Shown: positions 24,134 through 33,802, counted from the first letter of the stretch. The stretch is 64,000 nucleotides of DNA from Gemmataceae bacterium (GCA_022616435.1 JAKEET010000013.1:20303-84302); one strand, 5' to 3'. Program-made: numbers and translations. Notes: a model not told the origin generated them from the letters alone.

Positions 24134-25546
24134 TCACGGAAAGATCCCCATCTCCGCGTAACACCGCGCGATCTTGTCGATGGCGTCGATCAGCGCCGCC
24201 GTCCGGAGATCGGCCTGGCCGTCCAGCCGCTTCTGAATCTCTCGGATCTCCTGATACGCGTTGACCATCGTCTCCTCCAACCCCGAGTAGACCAGGTCCT
24301 TCTCGTCGGCGCCGTGGACCATCGCGCGGTAGATGTCGTCGCCCAGTTTCTTGGCCGTGGCGCTTTCCACCACCCGGAGCACGTGCTGAAAGGCCCGCTC
24401 CTCGAAGCGCTTCTCCATGCGCCCGAAGCGGACGTGCGACAGGTTCTTCAGCCATTCGAAGTACGACACCGTGACGCCGCCGGCGTTCAGGTAGCTGTCC
24501 GGGATCACCAGCACGCCGCGCTGGAACAACTGGTCGCTGGCCTCGGCCGTGGTCGGACCGTTGGCCGCCTCGGCGACGATCCTGGCCTTGATCCGCGCCG
24601 CATTGTTGAGCGTGATGGCGTTTTCGAGCGCGGCCGGGATCAGAATGTCGCAATCCAGCTCCAGCAGCAGGTCGCGCTCCGGCAACGCGGTCGAGCCGGG
24701 AAACCCCATGATCGTCCCCTTCTCCTGCCGATGCTCCAGCAGCTTCTCCACCGGCAGGCCGGCCGGCAAGCTGATCGAGCCATCCGCCTCGCCGACCGCC
24801 ACGATACGCCCGCCCCCTTCTTCCAGCGACTTGGCCGCATGATAGCCGACGTTGCCGAATCCCTGAATGACGATGCGTTTCCCGTCCAGCCCCGGGGTCA
24901 AGCCGAGCGCCTTCGTGTCCGCGGCGTTCGAGCAGGCCTCGCGGATGCCGTAGGTGACGCCCAGGCCGGTGGCCTCGCGCCGGCCGCGGATGCCCCCCAG
25001 GTGGACCGGCTTGCCCGTCACGCACCCCAGGCCGTCGAGCTCGTTGCGCTGCAGCGAGATGTACGTGTCGGCGATCCAGGCCATCTCCTGCGGCCCGGTC
25101 GCGTAGTCCGGCGCGGGCACGTCCACGCCCGGGCCGATGAAGTTCTTCTTCGTCAATTCGAACGTGTACCGGCGGGTGATGCGCTCCAGCTCGTGGGCGG
25201 AATAGTTCTTGCGATTGATGGCCACCCCGCCCTTGGCGCCGCCGAACGGCACGTTGACGACGGCGCACTTGTACGACATCAGCGCCGCCAGGGCCATGAC
25301 CTCGTCTTCATTGACATCGGGACTGAACCGAATGCCCCCCTTGGTCGGCATCTTGTGCTGGCTGTGCTCGGCCCGCCAGGCATGGATCACCTCGATCGTG
25401 CCGTCGTCGCGGCGCAGCGGAAACGCCATGCGATAGACGCTGTTGCACACCTTGATCTGCTCGAGCAAGGTCCGGTCGTGACTGGTGAACGCCGCCGCCT
25501 TGTCGAAGTTGCGGTTGACCTGGTTGAGAAAGCTGATTTTTTCCAT
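24134..25546 (-). CDS. gdhA: Glutamate dehydrogenase
   Basis: 470 residues from ATG 25546, with CCGGAGACCGAATCG upstream. It catalyses the reversible oxidative deamination of glutamate to 2-oxoglutarate and ammonia with NAD(P). The Glu/Leu/Phe/Val dehydrogenase motifs are clear: [12 protein letters not shown] (substrate Lys69), [13 protein letters not shown] (catalytic Lys105), [19 protein letters not shown], and the dinucleotide-binding [32 protein letters not shown] and EAANGPTT are the usual C-terminal blocks. Length is somewhat longer than the ~420-residue bacterial norm, with a helical C-terminal tail. It is first in the operon with treZ, linking nitrogen metabolism and osmolyte (trehalose) supply. 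Confidence 0.95.
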   Translation of the reverse strand: MEKISFLNQVNRNFDKAAAFTSHDRTLLEQIKVCNSVYRMAFPLRRDDGTIEVIHAWRAEHSQHKMPTKGGIRFSPDVNEDEVMALAALMSYKCAVVNVPFGGAKGGVAINRKNYSAHELERITRRYTFELTKKNFIGPGVDVPAPDYATGPQEMAWIADTYISLQRNELDGLGCVTGKPVHLGGIRGRREATGLGVTYGIREACSNAADTKALGLTPGLDGKRIVIQGFGNVGYHAAKSLEEGGGRIVAVGEADGSISLPAGLPVEKLLEHRQEKGTIMGFPGSTALPERDLLLELDCDILIPAALENAITLNNAARIKARIVAEAANGPTTAEASDQLFQRGVLVIPDSYLNAGGVTVSYFEWLKNLSHVRFGRMEKRFEERAFQHVLRVVESATAKKLGDDIYRAMVHGADEKDLVYSGLEETMVNAYQEIREIQKRLDGQADLRTAALIDAIDKIARCYAEMGIFP

Positions 25547-25683
25547 CGATTCGGTCTCCGGTCGCCGGTGGCCGGCAACGCCGTCGCGCGGGATGGCGCC
25601 GTCGATCGTGGCCAGGGGCGAGGGGCGAGGTTCCATCATGAGGTTCCTTCATGAGGGATCATGCGGTATTGAGTGAAGAGAGG

Positions 25684-26298
25684 TCAAGGGAGGATGCGCA
25701 CCGCGGCAGCGGCAAGGAGGCCCACGAAATCGCTCGCGATTGTCCCCTTACCCACAGAGTTGCAAAACCGCGGAGGAAATCGGGGAAATTCCGACATTTT
25801 CCTTGCACAAGCGCGACGCAGCCGCGCGGCTCGATCAGTCAGTTTCCCTTGTGGCGAGGGCGGGGAGGACGAAGGCCGAGGAGCACGGCGCCCCGATAGT
25901 CGGCCTCGGCCTTTCGCACCCACTCGCGCGTCGCTTTTCTCATACAAGACCTTGCCCTTGGCCACGATCTCGGTGTGAAAGGACTCGCCGTCCTCCAACC
26001 GCCAGCGCAAGTCCTCCGGCGTTCGCACGATCAAACCCATCGGGAACGGCGCCGGGATCGCCCAGCGAATGCGAGCGGCTTGGGTGTGCTGATGTCGCGC
26101 CGGCATGACCACCAGAATATCAACGTCGCTGTCCGCGTGCGGCGTCCCATAGGCATAGGAGCCAAACAAGATGATCTTCTCCGGCTGGAAACGCTCGGCC
26201 ACCTGGCGCGCGAAGCGGCGGATCACGCGCATAGGGATATCGGCGCCGCGGTACCAGCGAACCGGCAGCGTGCGCAATGTGCGGCGTTTGTCGCTCAT
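25684..26298 (-). CDS. MNT-type nucleotidyltransferase (HEPN partner remnant overlaps its 3' end)
   Basis: About 204 residues from ATG 26298. The core (residues 20-115) has the pol-beta nucleotidyltransferase motif ILFGSYAYGTPHADSDVDIL with Gly-Ser and the two catalytic Asp residues. It ends near EIVAKGKVLYEKSDARVGAK, where the family usually stops. About 75 more residues of Arg/Pro/Ser-rich reading follow because the downstream HEPN gene is broken. MNT proteins are normally the antitoxin partner in HEPN-MNT toxin-antitoxin pairs, modifying the HEPN RNase by adding nucleotides. With the HEPN lost, this copy is probably an orphan. The tail may not be functional. Confidence 0.78.
   Translation of the reverse strand: MSDKRRTLRTLPVRWYRGADIPMRVIRRFARQVAERFQPEKIILFGSYAYGTPHADSDVDILVVMPARHQHTQAARIRWAIPAPFPMGLIVRTPEDLRWRLEDGESFHTEIVAKGKVLYEKSDARVGAKGRGRLSGRRAPRPSSSPPSPQGKLTDRAARLRRACARKMSEFPRFPPRFCNSVGKGTIASDFVGLLAAAAVRILP
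25839..25943 (-). pseudogene. Truncated HEPN domain gene
   Basis: A 34-codon frame from ATG 25943 overlaps the MNT gene in another frame. It reads MRKATREWVRKAEADYRGAV, the typical N-terminus of HEPN proteins paired with MNT, then turns into LLGLRPPRPRHKGN and stops. Everything after the first helix, including the RNase motif and the cysteine-rich CxQxxAEKYLKA block, is absent. The DNA beyond (25690-25835) is unlike HEPN and less GC-rich, so a deletion or insertion removed the rest. Confidence 0.65.
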
Positions 26299-26307
26299 CA
26301 CTTCATT

Positions 26308-27543
26308 CTAGTACCGAATCTCGAACCCGACGTTCACGCCCTGCGCCCAGAAGTCGGTGCTGTCGAACAGGGTAGTCGGCCGGGCCGGGCCCGTCAGGTT
26401 GCCGGGGGGGAACTGCGTGGTGTTGATGACGCGGTCGATCTGCTGTCCCGGCCGGGCCACCTCGGACCAGTACAGGAGCGTGTAGCCGACGAAGGCCCGC
26501 GCCCGCGGGCAAATCTGATAGCCCAGGTTGATCGTCAGCTCGGGGACCACGGCAAACTCGTTCTCCTCGAAGGCGCCGCTGTTGCTCGGCTGCGCCAGCA
26601 GGCCGGCGGGGAAGGTCCGCACCGCGCCGCTGGTCTGGTCTTCGATGGTCCGGAAGCCGGAGACGTTCTGGCGCTGGTCGGTGCAGCCCAGGGCGACCTT
26701 GGCCTGCGCGTCCACGACCCACTGGCCGCGGCGCCACTCGCCGGCGATGCCGACCTGGCCGCCGTAGAAGCGGTTGCGGACCGCGAATTCATCGACGACC
26801 AGGGCGCGGTTGCCGGCGCCCGCGGCCAGGTCTTGCGTCGCCGCCGCGATCCGCAGGGTCTCATCCAGATCGAGGAAGCGGAACCCGGCGAGCACCTGGA
26901 TGCGCCGGCACTCCTGCTCGCACCGGGTCTTGCGCAGGTTGACCTCGAACCCCCACAGGCGCGACTCCAGATTGACGTCCACCGCGCCGCCTTGCACGAA
27001 CGGCAGGGCGACCGGGTCGGCGTTCTCCACATTGTTGACGACGTCGAAGAAGGGCCGCGACAGCACCGGCGAACCCGCCGCCCCCGACGACGCGACGCTC
27101 AGCCCCGCGTCCTGTTCGGACAGGAAGAACGCCGTGGCCTCGACGGCGACCGTCGGATCGCGGCGCAACCATGACCCCAGCGTGAAGCGCCCGCCGTTGA
27201 AGCCATCCTGATCCAGGTCCGAACCGCCCAGCACGACGCGCGTCGCCGGGAAGCCGAGGGCGCCGGGCCGCGCGTCGTTGGCATTGCCGGTCGTGACCAG
27301 CGGCGGCAGCGCGGCGTCACGGATCCACCAGTGCAGATACTCCGCGCGACCGTAGAACCTGGCGCAACAGGAAGGATCGCAACAGTTGATGTCGGCGGCC
27401 GGGGCCACGGCGACGGCAGCCGGATGTTCCGGGATCGGCGGTGCGGCTTGCTGGGCCAAGGCTGTCGGGGCCAAGGCTGTCGGGGCCAGAACTGGAGTGA
27501 GTCCGAGGACCAATCCGATCACGCGGGCGCAAGTGCTATTCAT
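26308..27543 (-). CDS. BBP7 family outer-membrane beta-barrel protein
   Basis: 411 residues. A signal peptide contains a duplicated ALAPTALAP stretch from a 15-bp direct repeat at 27456-27485. After a Cys-rich start (DINCCDPSCCARFYGRAEYL) the sequence shows alternating strands with aromatic ends and typical BBP7 blocks (GSDLDQDGFNGGRFTLGSWL, LWGFEVNLRKTRC, LAGFRFLDLDE, YGGQVGIAGEWRRG, LTINLGYQICPRARAFVGYT). It ends with the barrel signal NVGFEIRY (terminal aromatic). The family is planctomycete-specific and predicted to sit in the outer membrane as a porin-like or structural barrel. Confidence 0.88.
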   Translation of the reverse strand: MNSTCARVIGLVLGLTPVLAPTALAPTALAQQAAPPIPEHPAAVAVAPAADINCCDPSCCARFYGRAEYLHWWIRDAALPPLVTTGNANDARPGALGFPATRVVLGGSDLDQDGFNGGRFTLGSWLRRDPTVAVEATAFFLSEQDAGLSVASSGAAGSPVLSRPFFDVVNNVENADPVALPFVQGGAVDVNLESRLWGFEVNLRKTRCEQECRRIQVLAGFRFLDLDETLRIAAATQDLAAGAGNRALVVDEFAVRNRFYGGQVGIAGEWRRGQWVVDAQAKVALGCTDQRQNVSGFRTIEDQTSGAVRTFPAGLLAQPSNSGAFEENEFAVVPELTINLGYQICPRARAFVGYTLLYWSEVARPGQQIDRVINTTQFPPGNLTGPARPTTLFDSTDFWAQGVNVGFEIRY

Positions 27544-27754
27544 CGCGTTTCACCTGTCCGTGGCGAGGACTTCGTGCGCGGCAACCTGGAAGGGGCGGCA
27601 GGGACGCGCTCCCGCGCCTCTTCGTTCCTTTCGGCAACCCATGCCTGGAAGCGAAGCGGCTTCGTGGAGAATACCGATCCGGCTGACGCACAAGCGCCAG
27701 CAAAGTTGGTGGGACCCGCGGAACAGGATGACTCGGCCCAGCTTGAACCGGGCC

Positions 27755-29686
27755 TCAGTCGACCCTCCACGTCCATTTCCATTGGTCGAAGTCAAACCAC
27801 CGGTAAGGCTGTGAGGACGTGTCTTGGGCGGAGCTGCCGAAGCTGGCCCCGTCCAAGCGCTGCCCATCCAGGCGCTGATTGTACGTCGCCTGCGCGGTCT
27901 GCAACGCCTGGAGCAGAGCACCATAATCGGGCGTCTGCGGAGCGCTTTGCCAGGCATTGGCAGGGGAGACGGACGGTTCGGGCCAATCCCACGAGAAGTC
28001 CTGATAGACGCCGTCGTTGATGTAATCGATCCAATCCCCGAGATTGTCGAATCCGTGCACCTGATAGTGCGGCACGCCTTGCTGACCCTCGAACAATGAA
28101 GACCAGGAGCTGTCGTAGCCGGCGCCCCAGGTCAGATTCTCGAAGAAATAGGGATCGAGGGTCGCGCTGGAGGAAGGAAACGCGCTGGACCACGAATCGC
28201 CGTCACCGGTCCAGCTGGTCCAGGGACTGTAGCCGTCGTACCACGAGCTATTGAAGACTGACCCCCAGCTCAGATCGTCAAAGAAGTAGGGATCCAGCGC
28301 GTTGCCCCAAGTGTCAAGCGCACCGGACAAGGAGTCGCCGTAGTTCGAGTCGCCGTAGTTCGAGTCGCCGTAGGTCACCCACGCATCGTAGCCGTCGTAC
28401 CACGACGTGCCGTAGTCCCAACCCGGGTAAGTTGCCGCGCTGCCCCACAATCCCAGGGCGCCGGCGCTGCCGTCCCACTCCGTCAGCCAATTGCCGGCGC
28501 CGAATGGAACGTCGCCGTACGTGCTGAACCAACCGTCGAACGGATACCGGGAGCCAACGCCCTGGGGCATCTGGAAGAAGTCATCGATGCCTGAGCCAGC
28601 CGCGTAGTCCCACGGCGGCATCGCTCCCAGCCCAATCGAGGCAACATCGCCCCAGAATCCTTGGAAGGCGTTGACGGATTCCTGGCCGATCCCCAGCCCG
28701 CCGAACAATCCGGCGGCGCCCAGGGACCAGAGTCTGTCGTCCCCGGAAAGGTACGGATCGAAGACGGAGTTGAACGCGTCCACGGCCAATGTCAAATCGG
28801 GCGCCGCCATGGACGACTGGAAAAGAGCGTCCCAGGGACCGGCGGCGCCGTAGTAGTCACGGAGAAGGCCTTGGATTTGGGCGGCTTCGTCCCATGGATG
28901 CGCGCGCCCGGAATCGACGGAAGTCCAGTAATCGGCAAGCTCGGTCGCCGCCGAACCCCACACTGCTTGCGCATAGCCCGGGGCCGCATTCCAGACATCA
29001 CCCAGCGCGGCGGACAGGGAATGCCACGCGTCCTGGAACAGGAAATTGTCGCTGCTGTTTCCGGCTAGGCGATCGTTGCCGGGGCCGCCGATGAGGACGT
29101 TGGAACCGCCGCCGCCGTTGAGCTGGTCCTTGCCGGCGCCGCCGTCGAGGAAATCGCTGCCCTGGCCGCCGACGAGCCTGTCCGCCCCTGGGCCGCCGCC
29201 GAGAAAGGCTCGGGCGCTGCCGGCGAACAGGCGGTCGTTGCCGGCGCCGCCGTCGATGATGCTCAACCCGCTGCCGGCCCGCACCACGTCGTTGCCCCGG
29301 CCCCCGTAGATGCTCGCCGGCAATTGCACCGCCGCGTGCATCGTGATCTTGTCGGCCCCGTTGTTGCCGTGGACGACGATGCGGGCGATGTCGGCCGCAT
29401 CGAAGCGGCCGTGACGCTTGCCGTTGACCTTGACGGAAAGCTGATCGCCCGACTGCAACACCTTGATCACGTCGTTGCGGGCGGAGCCGTTGATCGTCAG
29501 CTCGCCCGCCGCGCCGTGACCCGGATCGGGCTTGAAGATCACGGGGTTGGCGGAGGGCGTCGCGCGGCTCTCAAGTTGCTCCACGTTCGGGGCCGTCGTC
29601 TGCCGCCGCCGCGAGGCGCTCCGCGTTCGAGAACGGCCGCGGCCGCCGGCGGATGGTCGTGGCGCTTGGAACAGGAAGTGAAACAT
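27755..29686 (-). CDS. RTX/hemolysin-type calcium-binding repeat protein with LEPR-like N-terminus
   Basis: 643 residues from ATG 29686 with AAGGAGCCGCC upstream. The Arg-rich N-terminus contains NVEQLESRATPS, the LEPR-type motif of planctomycete exported proteins. Residues ~50-210 are a beta-roll of RTX nonapeptides (YGGRGNDVVRAGSGLSIIDG, then GGAGNDRLFAG, GGPGADRLVGG, GGAGKDQLNGG, GGPGNDRLAGN), which fold on binding calcium. The C-terminal 430 residues are acidic and rich in Trp, Tyr, Asp, Gly and Ser (WYDGYDAWVTYGDSNYGDSN), with a 15-bp minisatellite at 28332-28376 coding YGDSN. Likely a cell-surface or matrix protein; no enzyme domain is visible. Confidence 0.8.
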   Translation of the reverse strand: MFHFLFQAPRPSAGGRGRSRTRSASRRRQTTAPNVEQLESRATPSANPVIFKPDPGHGAAGELTINGSARNDVIKVLQSGDQLSVKVNGKRHGRFDAADIARIVVHGNNGADKITMHAAVQLPASIYGGRGNDVVRAGSGLSIIDGGAGNDRLFAGSARAFLGGGPGADRLVGGQGSDFLDGGAGKDQLNGGGGSNVLIGGPGNDRLAGNSSDNFLFQDAWHSLSAALGDVWNAAPGYAQAVWGSAATELADYWTSVDSGRAHPWDEAAQIQGLLRDYYGAAGPWDALFQSSMAAPDLTLAVDAFNSVFDPYLSGDDRLWSLGAAGLFGGLGIGQESVNAFQGFWGDVASIGLGAMPPWDYAAGSGIDDFFQMPQGVGSRYPFDGWFSTYGDVPFGAGNWLTEWDGSAGALGLWGSAATYPGWDYGTSWYDGYDAWVTYGDSNYGDSNYGDSLSGALDTWGNALDPYFFDDLSWGSVFNSSWYDGYSPWTSWTGDGDSWSSAFPSSSATLDPYFFENLTWGAGYDSSWSSLFEGQQGVPHYQVHGFDNLGDWIDYINDGVYQDFSWDWPEPSVSPANAWQSAPQTPDYGALLQALQTAQATYNQRLDGQRLDGASFGSSAQDTSSQPYRWFDFDQWKWTWRVD

Positions 29687-29895
29687 GGCGGCTCCTTGGC
29701 TTGGCGGTGAGGATGTTCCGCGTGCTGCGGACAACGCTCGCCGTGCAGCACGTCGTCATGAAGAGATAGCGGCGCAGCGCGTCAAGCTTGTCAGGAAAAA
29801 GTCGGCCGCGGGTCTGATTCTTGGAGGAGGGAAGGTGGCGAGTCGCCGCGCGCGGCGCTGGGTATCGGAATTGGAACGAAAAAATGCGCGCCGGC

Positions 29896-31791
29896 TCAAC
29901 GCGGCGCGGCGTCAGGCAGGGCGTTGATGCTGCTGAGAACATGGGGCTGCACAAAAGCCTCGAACGTCACCGGCTTGGAGAGATCGAGCTTGAAGTCATA
30001 CGCGGCGGCGCAGCCTTGTTTGCCGTCGAATTCCAGGGCGTAGTTCGTTTTGGTCCCGCTCCTGGCCATCCAGTAATCGGCTGCGGACAATGCATTGATC
30101 CGCTTCAGCGTCGCCATCGCCCGCAAGACGCCGGCGTTGCGGTGGGCGATGTCGTCGCTGACGTTGAGCTCCTCCAACGGCAGGTGCTTGAGTGCGGAGA
30201 TGTCCGAAACGTAATGGCCGCCGAGCAGCGTGAGCTTCTTGAGCTTCGTGAAGGCCATGAGCGGCGTGATGTCGGGGGTCCACTCGCCTAGCTCCAGCAC
30301 TGCGATCGTCACGGCGTTGTTCTCGATTCCCTCGACAAGTCGGCCCAGGTCATCGCCGTTGACCTCTTTGAGTTTGGCGGCCACGGCTGCCACCTGCTCC
30401 CTGGCAGGCAGCTTTGCGGTCGCGGCGGCAAACCCCTCGGCCGCCTTGCGGCGCAGCGCGATCGCCTCCCAAAACTTCGTCGCCGGCCGGTCATCCTTAT
30501 AGTCTTCACCGATTGTTCTCAGCGGCAACGACTTCAGCACGGCCTCGGCGGCTGGATCGTAGAGCGGGAAGTCAAGCCAGATCTCCAGGAGCGGCATGTT
30601 CTTCAGGACCGAGAAATCCGAGACACGCGATCGGAACATATACAAAGACGCCAGCGGCATGTCTTTGAGCGGCGACAGGTCGGCGACCTGGGTATCGACA
30701 ATATTCAGCCACGTGAGGCGCATGCCCTTGAGCGGCGAGAGATCCGAAAGCGGGTTCGCGCTGGCGTGAAGGTAGGTCAGCGGCATGCCTCTTAGCGGCG
30801 TAAGATCTGTAACGTGGGCTACGCCGAACCCCAAGTTTTTCAGGGGCATCCCTTCAAGCGGGGAAAGATCGCCGACGAGCGTGCCGCCCAAGCGCAAGTA
30901 CGCCAGTGGCATGCCCTTCAACGGCGAGAAGTCCGAGACCAACGTGCGCTCGCAGTGCAAGTGTTCCAAGGACATCCCCTTCAGATGTGACAGGTCCGAA
31001 ACCGCGGTCCCTTGGAAATCCAGGTGCGTCAGCCCCATTCCCTTCAAGGGCGAGAGGTCCGAGATTCGGGTGTCGCCGCAATATAACCTGCTCAAGGGCA
31101 TGTCTTTTAGCGGCGAAAGGTGGGCGACGCGCGTGAACCTACAATTCAAGTACGTCAACTTCAGACCCGCCAGCGGCGCAAGATCGGCAAGCTTTCCGTG
31201 TCCCTTTGTGAATGTTCCTAGTCCCTCAGAAGTCCCGCTACAGCGCAGAGTTTTCAACCAGGCCAGTGCCCGCACCGGCCAGATCTCCGTGACCGCGTCA
31301 GTGATGAAATTGAGCTCGACTACTCGGCCATCTTCGAAATGGTGCGTCACCTTGCCGTCGAACCCGGGATTCAGCTCCCGCAGCTTCTCGCGAACCGCAT
31401 CGACCTGCTCTTGCGGCGGCAGCTTTTTCACATGGTCAAAGAACGCCTGCTGCTCGGCCGTCGGCTGCCACTTGGCGACGCGGGGGGCTTCCGGCGCCAG
31501 CAAACGCACGCGCACGGCGACCTCGCCCCGCTTCTTCATCGTGAACTCCGGCGTATCGACTTCCACGCCGTCAGCCCCGACCACCTTGATCATGTACTCC
31601 CCGGGCGGCAGGTTCTTGTTGCGTTCGCTCGGCTTGAGCGTGTGCAGCAACCTGCCGTGCTGGTCGTGAATCTGGATCTGGCCGTTCTTGAGGCGGGCTT
31701 CGAACGGCGCGAAATCCTGGATTCCAGCCCCATCGTCGGTGGCGGTCGCCTGGTCACGGCAGCGCTGGCGAAGTTGTTCGAGCAAGTCCAC
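29896..31791 (-). CDS. Leucine-rich-repeat protein, truncated in a C-terminal LamG-like domain
   Basis: 631 residues from GTG 31791, preceded by GGAGAGCCGCC. After an N-terminal part with a beta domain (LPPGEYMIKVVGADGVEV) and helices comes a series of about ten ~23-residue repeats (LSPLKGMPLAYLRLGGTLVG pattern), a planctomycete LRR-type solenoid, then a second repeat block. The last 50 residues (NYALEFDGKQGCAAAYDFKL, then DLSKPVTFEAFVQP) match the start of a laminin-G/ConA-like domain but stop after only its first strands. Such LRR-LamG assemblies normally belong to Ser/Thr kinase or WD40-type proteins; none of that is attached here. The protein has no signal peptide. Confidence 0.78.
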   Translation of the reverse strand: MDLLEQLRQRCRDQATATDDGAGIQDFAPFEARLKNGQIQIHDQHGRLLHTLKPSERNKNLPPGEYMIKVVGADGVEVDTPEFTMKKRGEVAVRVRLLAPEAPRVAKWQPTAEQQAFFDHVKKLPPQEQVDAVREKLRELNPGFDGKVTHHFEDGRVVELNFITDAVTEIWPVRALAWLKTLRCSGTSEGLGTFTKGHGKLADLAPLAGLKLTYLNCRFTRVAHLSPLKDMPLSRLYCGDTRISDLSPLKGMGLTHLDFQGTAVSDLSHLKGMSLEHLHCERTLVSDFSPLKGMPLAYLRLGGTLVGDLSPLEGMPLKNLGFGVAHVTDLTPLRGMPLTYLHASANPLSDLSPLKGMRLTWLNIVDTQVADLSPLKDMPLASLYMFRSRVSDFSVLKNMPLLEIWLDFPLYDPAAEAVLKSLPLRTIGEDYKDDRPATKFWEAIALRRKAAEGFAAATAKLPAREQVAAVAAKLKEVNGDDLGRLVEGIENNAVTIAVLELGEWTPDITPLMAFTKLKKLTLLGGHYVSDISALKHLPLEELNVSDDIAHRNAGVLRAMATLKRINALSAADYWMARSGTKTNYALEFDGKQGCAAAYDFKLDLSKPVTFEAFVQPHVLSSINALPDAAPR

Positions 31792-31931
31792 GGCGGCTCT
31801 CCGGCTGAGAAATCATTCTCGCGATTCCAGTTTTCGTGTCCAGTTTTGCCGGCGGAATCGGATATGCCTGAATGAGCAGGCGAGCGCTGACGAGTGGGCG
31901 CTGGCGCCCGCGTGGTTGCATGGAGCAAGCT

Positions 31932-32570
31932 ATGTCACAAGGTCTCACGAGTTGGTGTGGAATCGCGTGTGTCGTGCTGCTGTGGCCGTCGCTGTGCCTG
32001 GGCCAGCGGAAAAGCGGCTGCACGACCGGCAGTGGAACCACGTCGTCCTCGTCCTCGGTCGCGCGGGGGCCGTCGTTGCCGGGATCCAGCGGTCCAGGGT
32101 CGCCGTCGTTGCGGACGCCGACCGGGCCGGGGGGCTTTCAGACGCCGATGACCGGACGGCGCGGCCTGCAGCCGGGGACTCCGTGGTCGCCGCCGCAGCC
32201 GAACCTGCAAATGGCCCTTCAGCAGAACCTGCGGTTCCAGCAAGCGTTGACCCAGCAGATGCATCAGCAATGGCTGTTGCAGGATCAGCTCAAGCAGCAA
32301 TTGTTGCGGTTCGCTCTCGAGGCGCCGGCGGAGAACCTGCGCCGCGAGCTGAACAACTCCAATGCCTTCGTGCGCTGGGCAGCGTCGGTGGAATTGAATC
32401 GCCGCTGGCGGCTGGAGAACGCCCTTCGGGAACCATCCGCCACGACCGGGGTCGTGCGAACGGCGGCGGCGGCGCCGGCCACATCGATCCGGCTTCGCTC
32501 CGCCACCCCCGCGGTCGTCACGCGCATCGATCCGAAACTGGAATTGCGATACGGCATCCCGGCGCCGTAG
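31932..32570 (+). CDS. Secreted Gln-rich protein of unknown function
   Basis: 212 residues from ATG 31932, with GGAGCAAGCT just upstream; an ATG at 31920 is the alternative. A signal peptide (LTSWCGIACVVLLWPSLCLG) is followed by a Ser/Gly/Pro linker, a Gln/Leu helix (QMALQQNLRFQQALTQQMHQ), a HEAT-like motif (NNSNAFVRWAASVELNRRWR) and a short basic end. The family is not recognised. It is divergent from the LRR gene and convergent with the response regulator. Confidence 0.7.
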   Translation: MSQGLTSWCGIACVVLLWPSLCLGQRKSGCTTGSGTTSSSSSVARGPSLPGSSGPGSPSLRTPTGPGGFQTPMTGRRGLQPGTPWSPPQPNLQMALQQNLRFQQALTQQMHQQWLLQDQLKQQLLRFALEAPAENLRRELNNSNAFVRWAASVELNRRWRLENALREPSATTGVVRTAAAAPATSIRLRSATPAVVTRIDPKLELRYGIPAP

Positions 32571-32650
32571 CCGAGCTTGCTGGCGGCCGAACTCACGTGC
32601 CGGGCAGCCGAATTTGCAAATTCGCCTGGCCGGAGCACGTGTTCGTCCCG

Positions 32651-33466
32651 CTACCGGGCGACGGCGGCCGCCGGCTGCAGCAGCTGGGTGACGCACTTGA
32701 TCAGCTCGTCCGCCAGGAACGGCTTTTGCAGGAAGCTGATGTCGCCGGACGTCGGGCCGGCGTAGGGGTTGCCGGACAGGAGCAACACCCTGGCGTCGCG
32801 GCGGCGTTCCTGCCAGCGCTGCGCGAGCGTGACGCCGTCCATGCGCGGCAGGGTGATGTCGCTGACCAGGACGTGGATGGGGAAGGCGATCCGGTCGGAG
32901 AGGGCCAGGGCGTCGAGGCTGCCCCCCACCTCGAAAACCAGGAACCGCGATTGCAGGATCCGCTGGCACACCGAGCGGACCATGGGGTCGTCCTCGACGA
33001 GCACCAGGGTGCGGACGCCGGGCGGCAGGGCCTGCTGGACCTGGGGCCTGTGCGGCTGCGCCATCTTGGCGGTGTCGACCAGGGGCAGCTGCCATGGGGT
33101 TTCCGCGTCGGCGAGGTCGCGGCCGGCCGGCGCCAGCGGCTCGATTTCGCGCAGCATGGCCGGCACGTCGGGCGGGGTGCGCTCGCGTTTTTCCACGATG
33201 ATCAGGACATGGTCCTGCTCGCGCGAATAGCACAGGCGGGCCTTGGCATGGTGCAAGCCCGCCAGGGCCGGAATCACGTCAATCAGCCGCCGCGGCCCGG
33301 CGCCAATCTGGTACACCGCCGCCAGCGCCGACACGTCCCAGGACGCGAATGGCCGCGGATCGAGCGGAGTCAAGACGCTGAAGGGCGCAGCCGCCGCGAG
33401 GGCGTCCCACTGGGGGCGTCGGCTGGCGTGATCCACGAGGATCATGCGACAAAGTAAATCGGACAT
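32651..33466 (-). CDS. Response regulator with C-terminal receiver domain
   Basis: 271 residues. The last 120 form a CheY-like receiver: LVLVEDDPMVRSVCQRIL (Glu158, Asp159, Asp160), phosphoacceptor Asp203 in LVSDITLPRMDG, Ser231 in LLLSGNPY and Lys248 in FLQKPF. The first 140 residues are a separate alpha/beta region with SVLTPLDPRPFASWDVSALA and no recognised motif. The receiver has no attached DNA-binding or enzyme output, so it would act by protein contact. No histidine kinase is next to it. A 105-residue gene lies 18 bases upstream on the same strand and may be cotranscribed. Confidence 0.85.
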   Translation of the reverse strand: MSDLLCRMILVDHASRRPQWDALAAAAPFSVLTPLDPRPFASWDVSALAAVYQIGAGPRRLIDVIPALAGLHHAKARLCYSREQDHVLIIVEKRERTPPDVPAMLREIEPLAPAGRDLADAETPWQLPLVDTAKMAQPHRPQVQQALPPGVRTLVLVEDDPMVRSVCQRILQSRFLVFEVGGSLDALALSDRIAFPIHVLVSDITLPRMDGVTLAQRWQERRRDARVLLLSGNPYAGPTSGDISFLQKPFLADELIKCVTQLLQPAAAVAR

Positions 33467-33484
33467 AGTGCTGTTCCAATCGTC

Positions 33485-33802
33485 CTAAGAAACGGTCGTA
33501 GTGAGCGATGCCTCACGCAGGGCCGTGTCCGTGGGCGCCAGACGGCTGACCACCCGCTGACAGACGACCTGTGCGAACTGGCGGCGCTCGTCAGGGCCCG
33601 CGCCCTGATCCATGTGGAGTTGACGGGTCAGCGCTTGCAGGCGCCGGTGCGTGCTGGTCGCGGGCGCCCTGGGCGATAAGGCGCGCGCGACAATTCTCCG
33701 CAGGTACGGCTCGATGTCGCGTTGAAACTGCCCTTTCACCTGCGTATTGCCGGCTCGCACTTCATCGGCGAGCTGGGCAAAATGATTCGTTGCCAGAGCC
33801 AT
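33485..33802 (-). CDS. Small protein of unknown function
   Basis: 105 residues. ATG 33802 follows CACGAGGAGTTTCAC, a good ribosome site. The start FAQLADEVRAGNTQVKGQFQ with IEPYLRRIVARAL resembles region 2 of planctomycete ECF sigma factors, but the rest (HRRLQALTRQLHMDQGAGPD, RRQFAQVVCQRVVSRLAP) lacks region 4. It could be a degenerate sigma-like protein or an unrelated helical protein. The leader upstream holds three tandem copies of a CGTCATGCT-type 9-base unit (33885-33912). The response regulator gene follows directly. Confidence 0.55.
   Translation of the reverse strand: MALATNHFAQLADEVRAGNTQVKGQFQRDIEPYLRRIVARALSPRAPATSTHRRLQALTRQLHMDQGAGPDERRQFAQVVCQRVVSRLAPTDTALREASLTTTVS

Noticed and set aside
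25690..25835. Possible transposon end in the stretch after the HEPN stump
   Set aside because: The composition differs from the surroundings, but no terminal inverted repeats, target duplication or transposase are visible.
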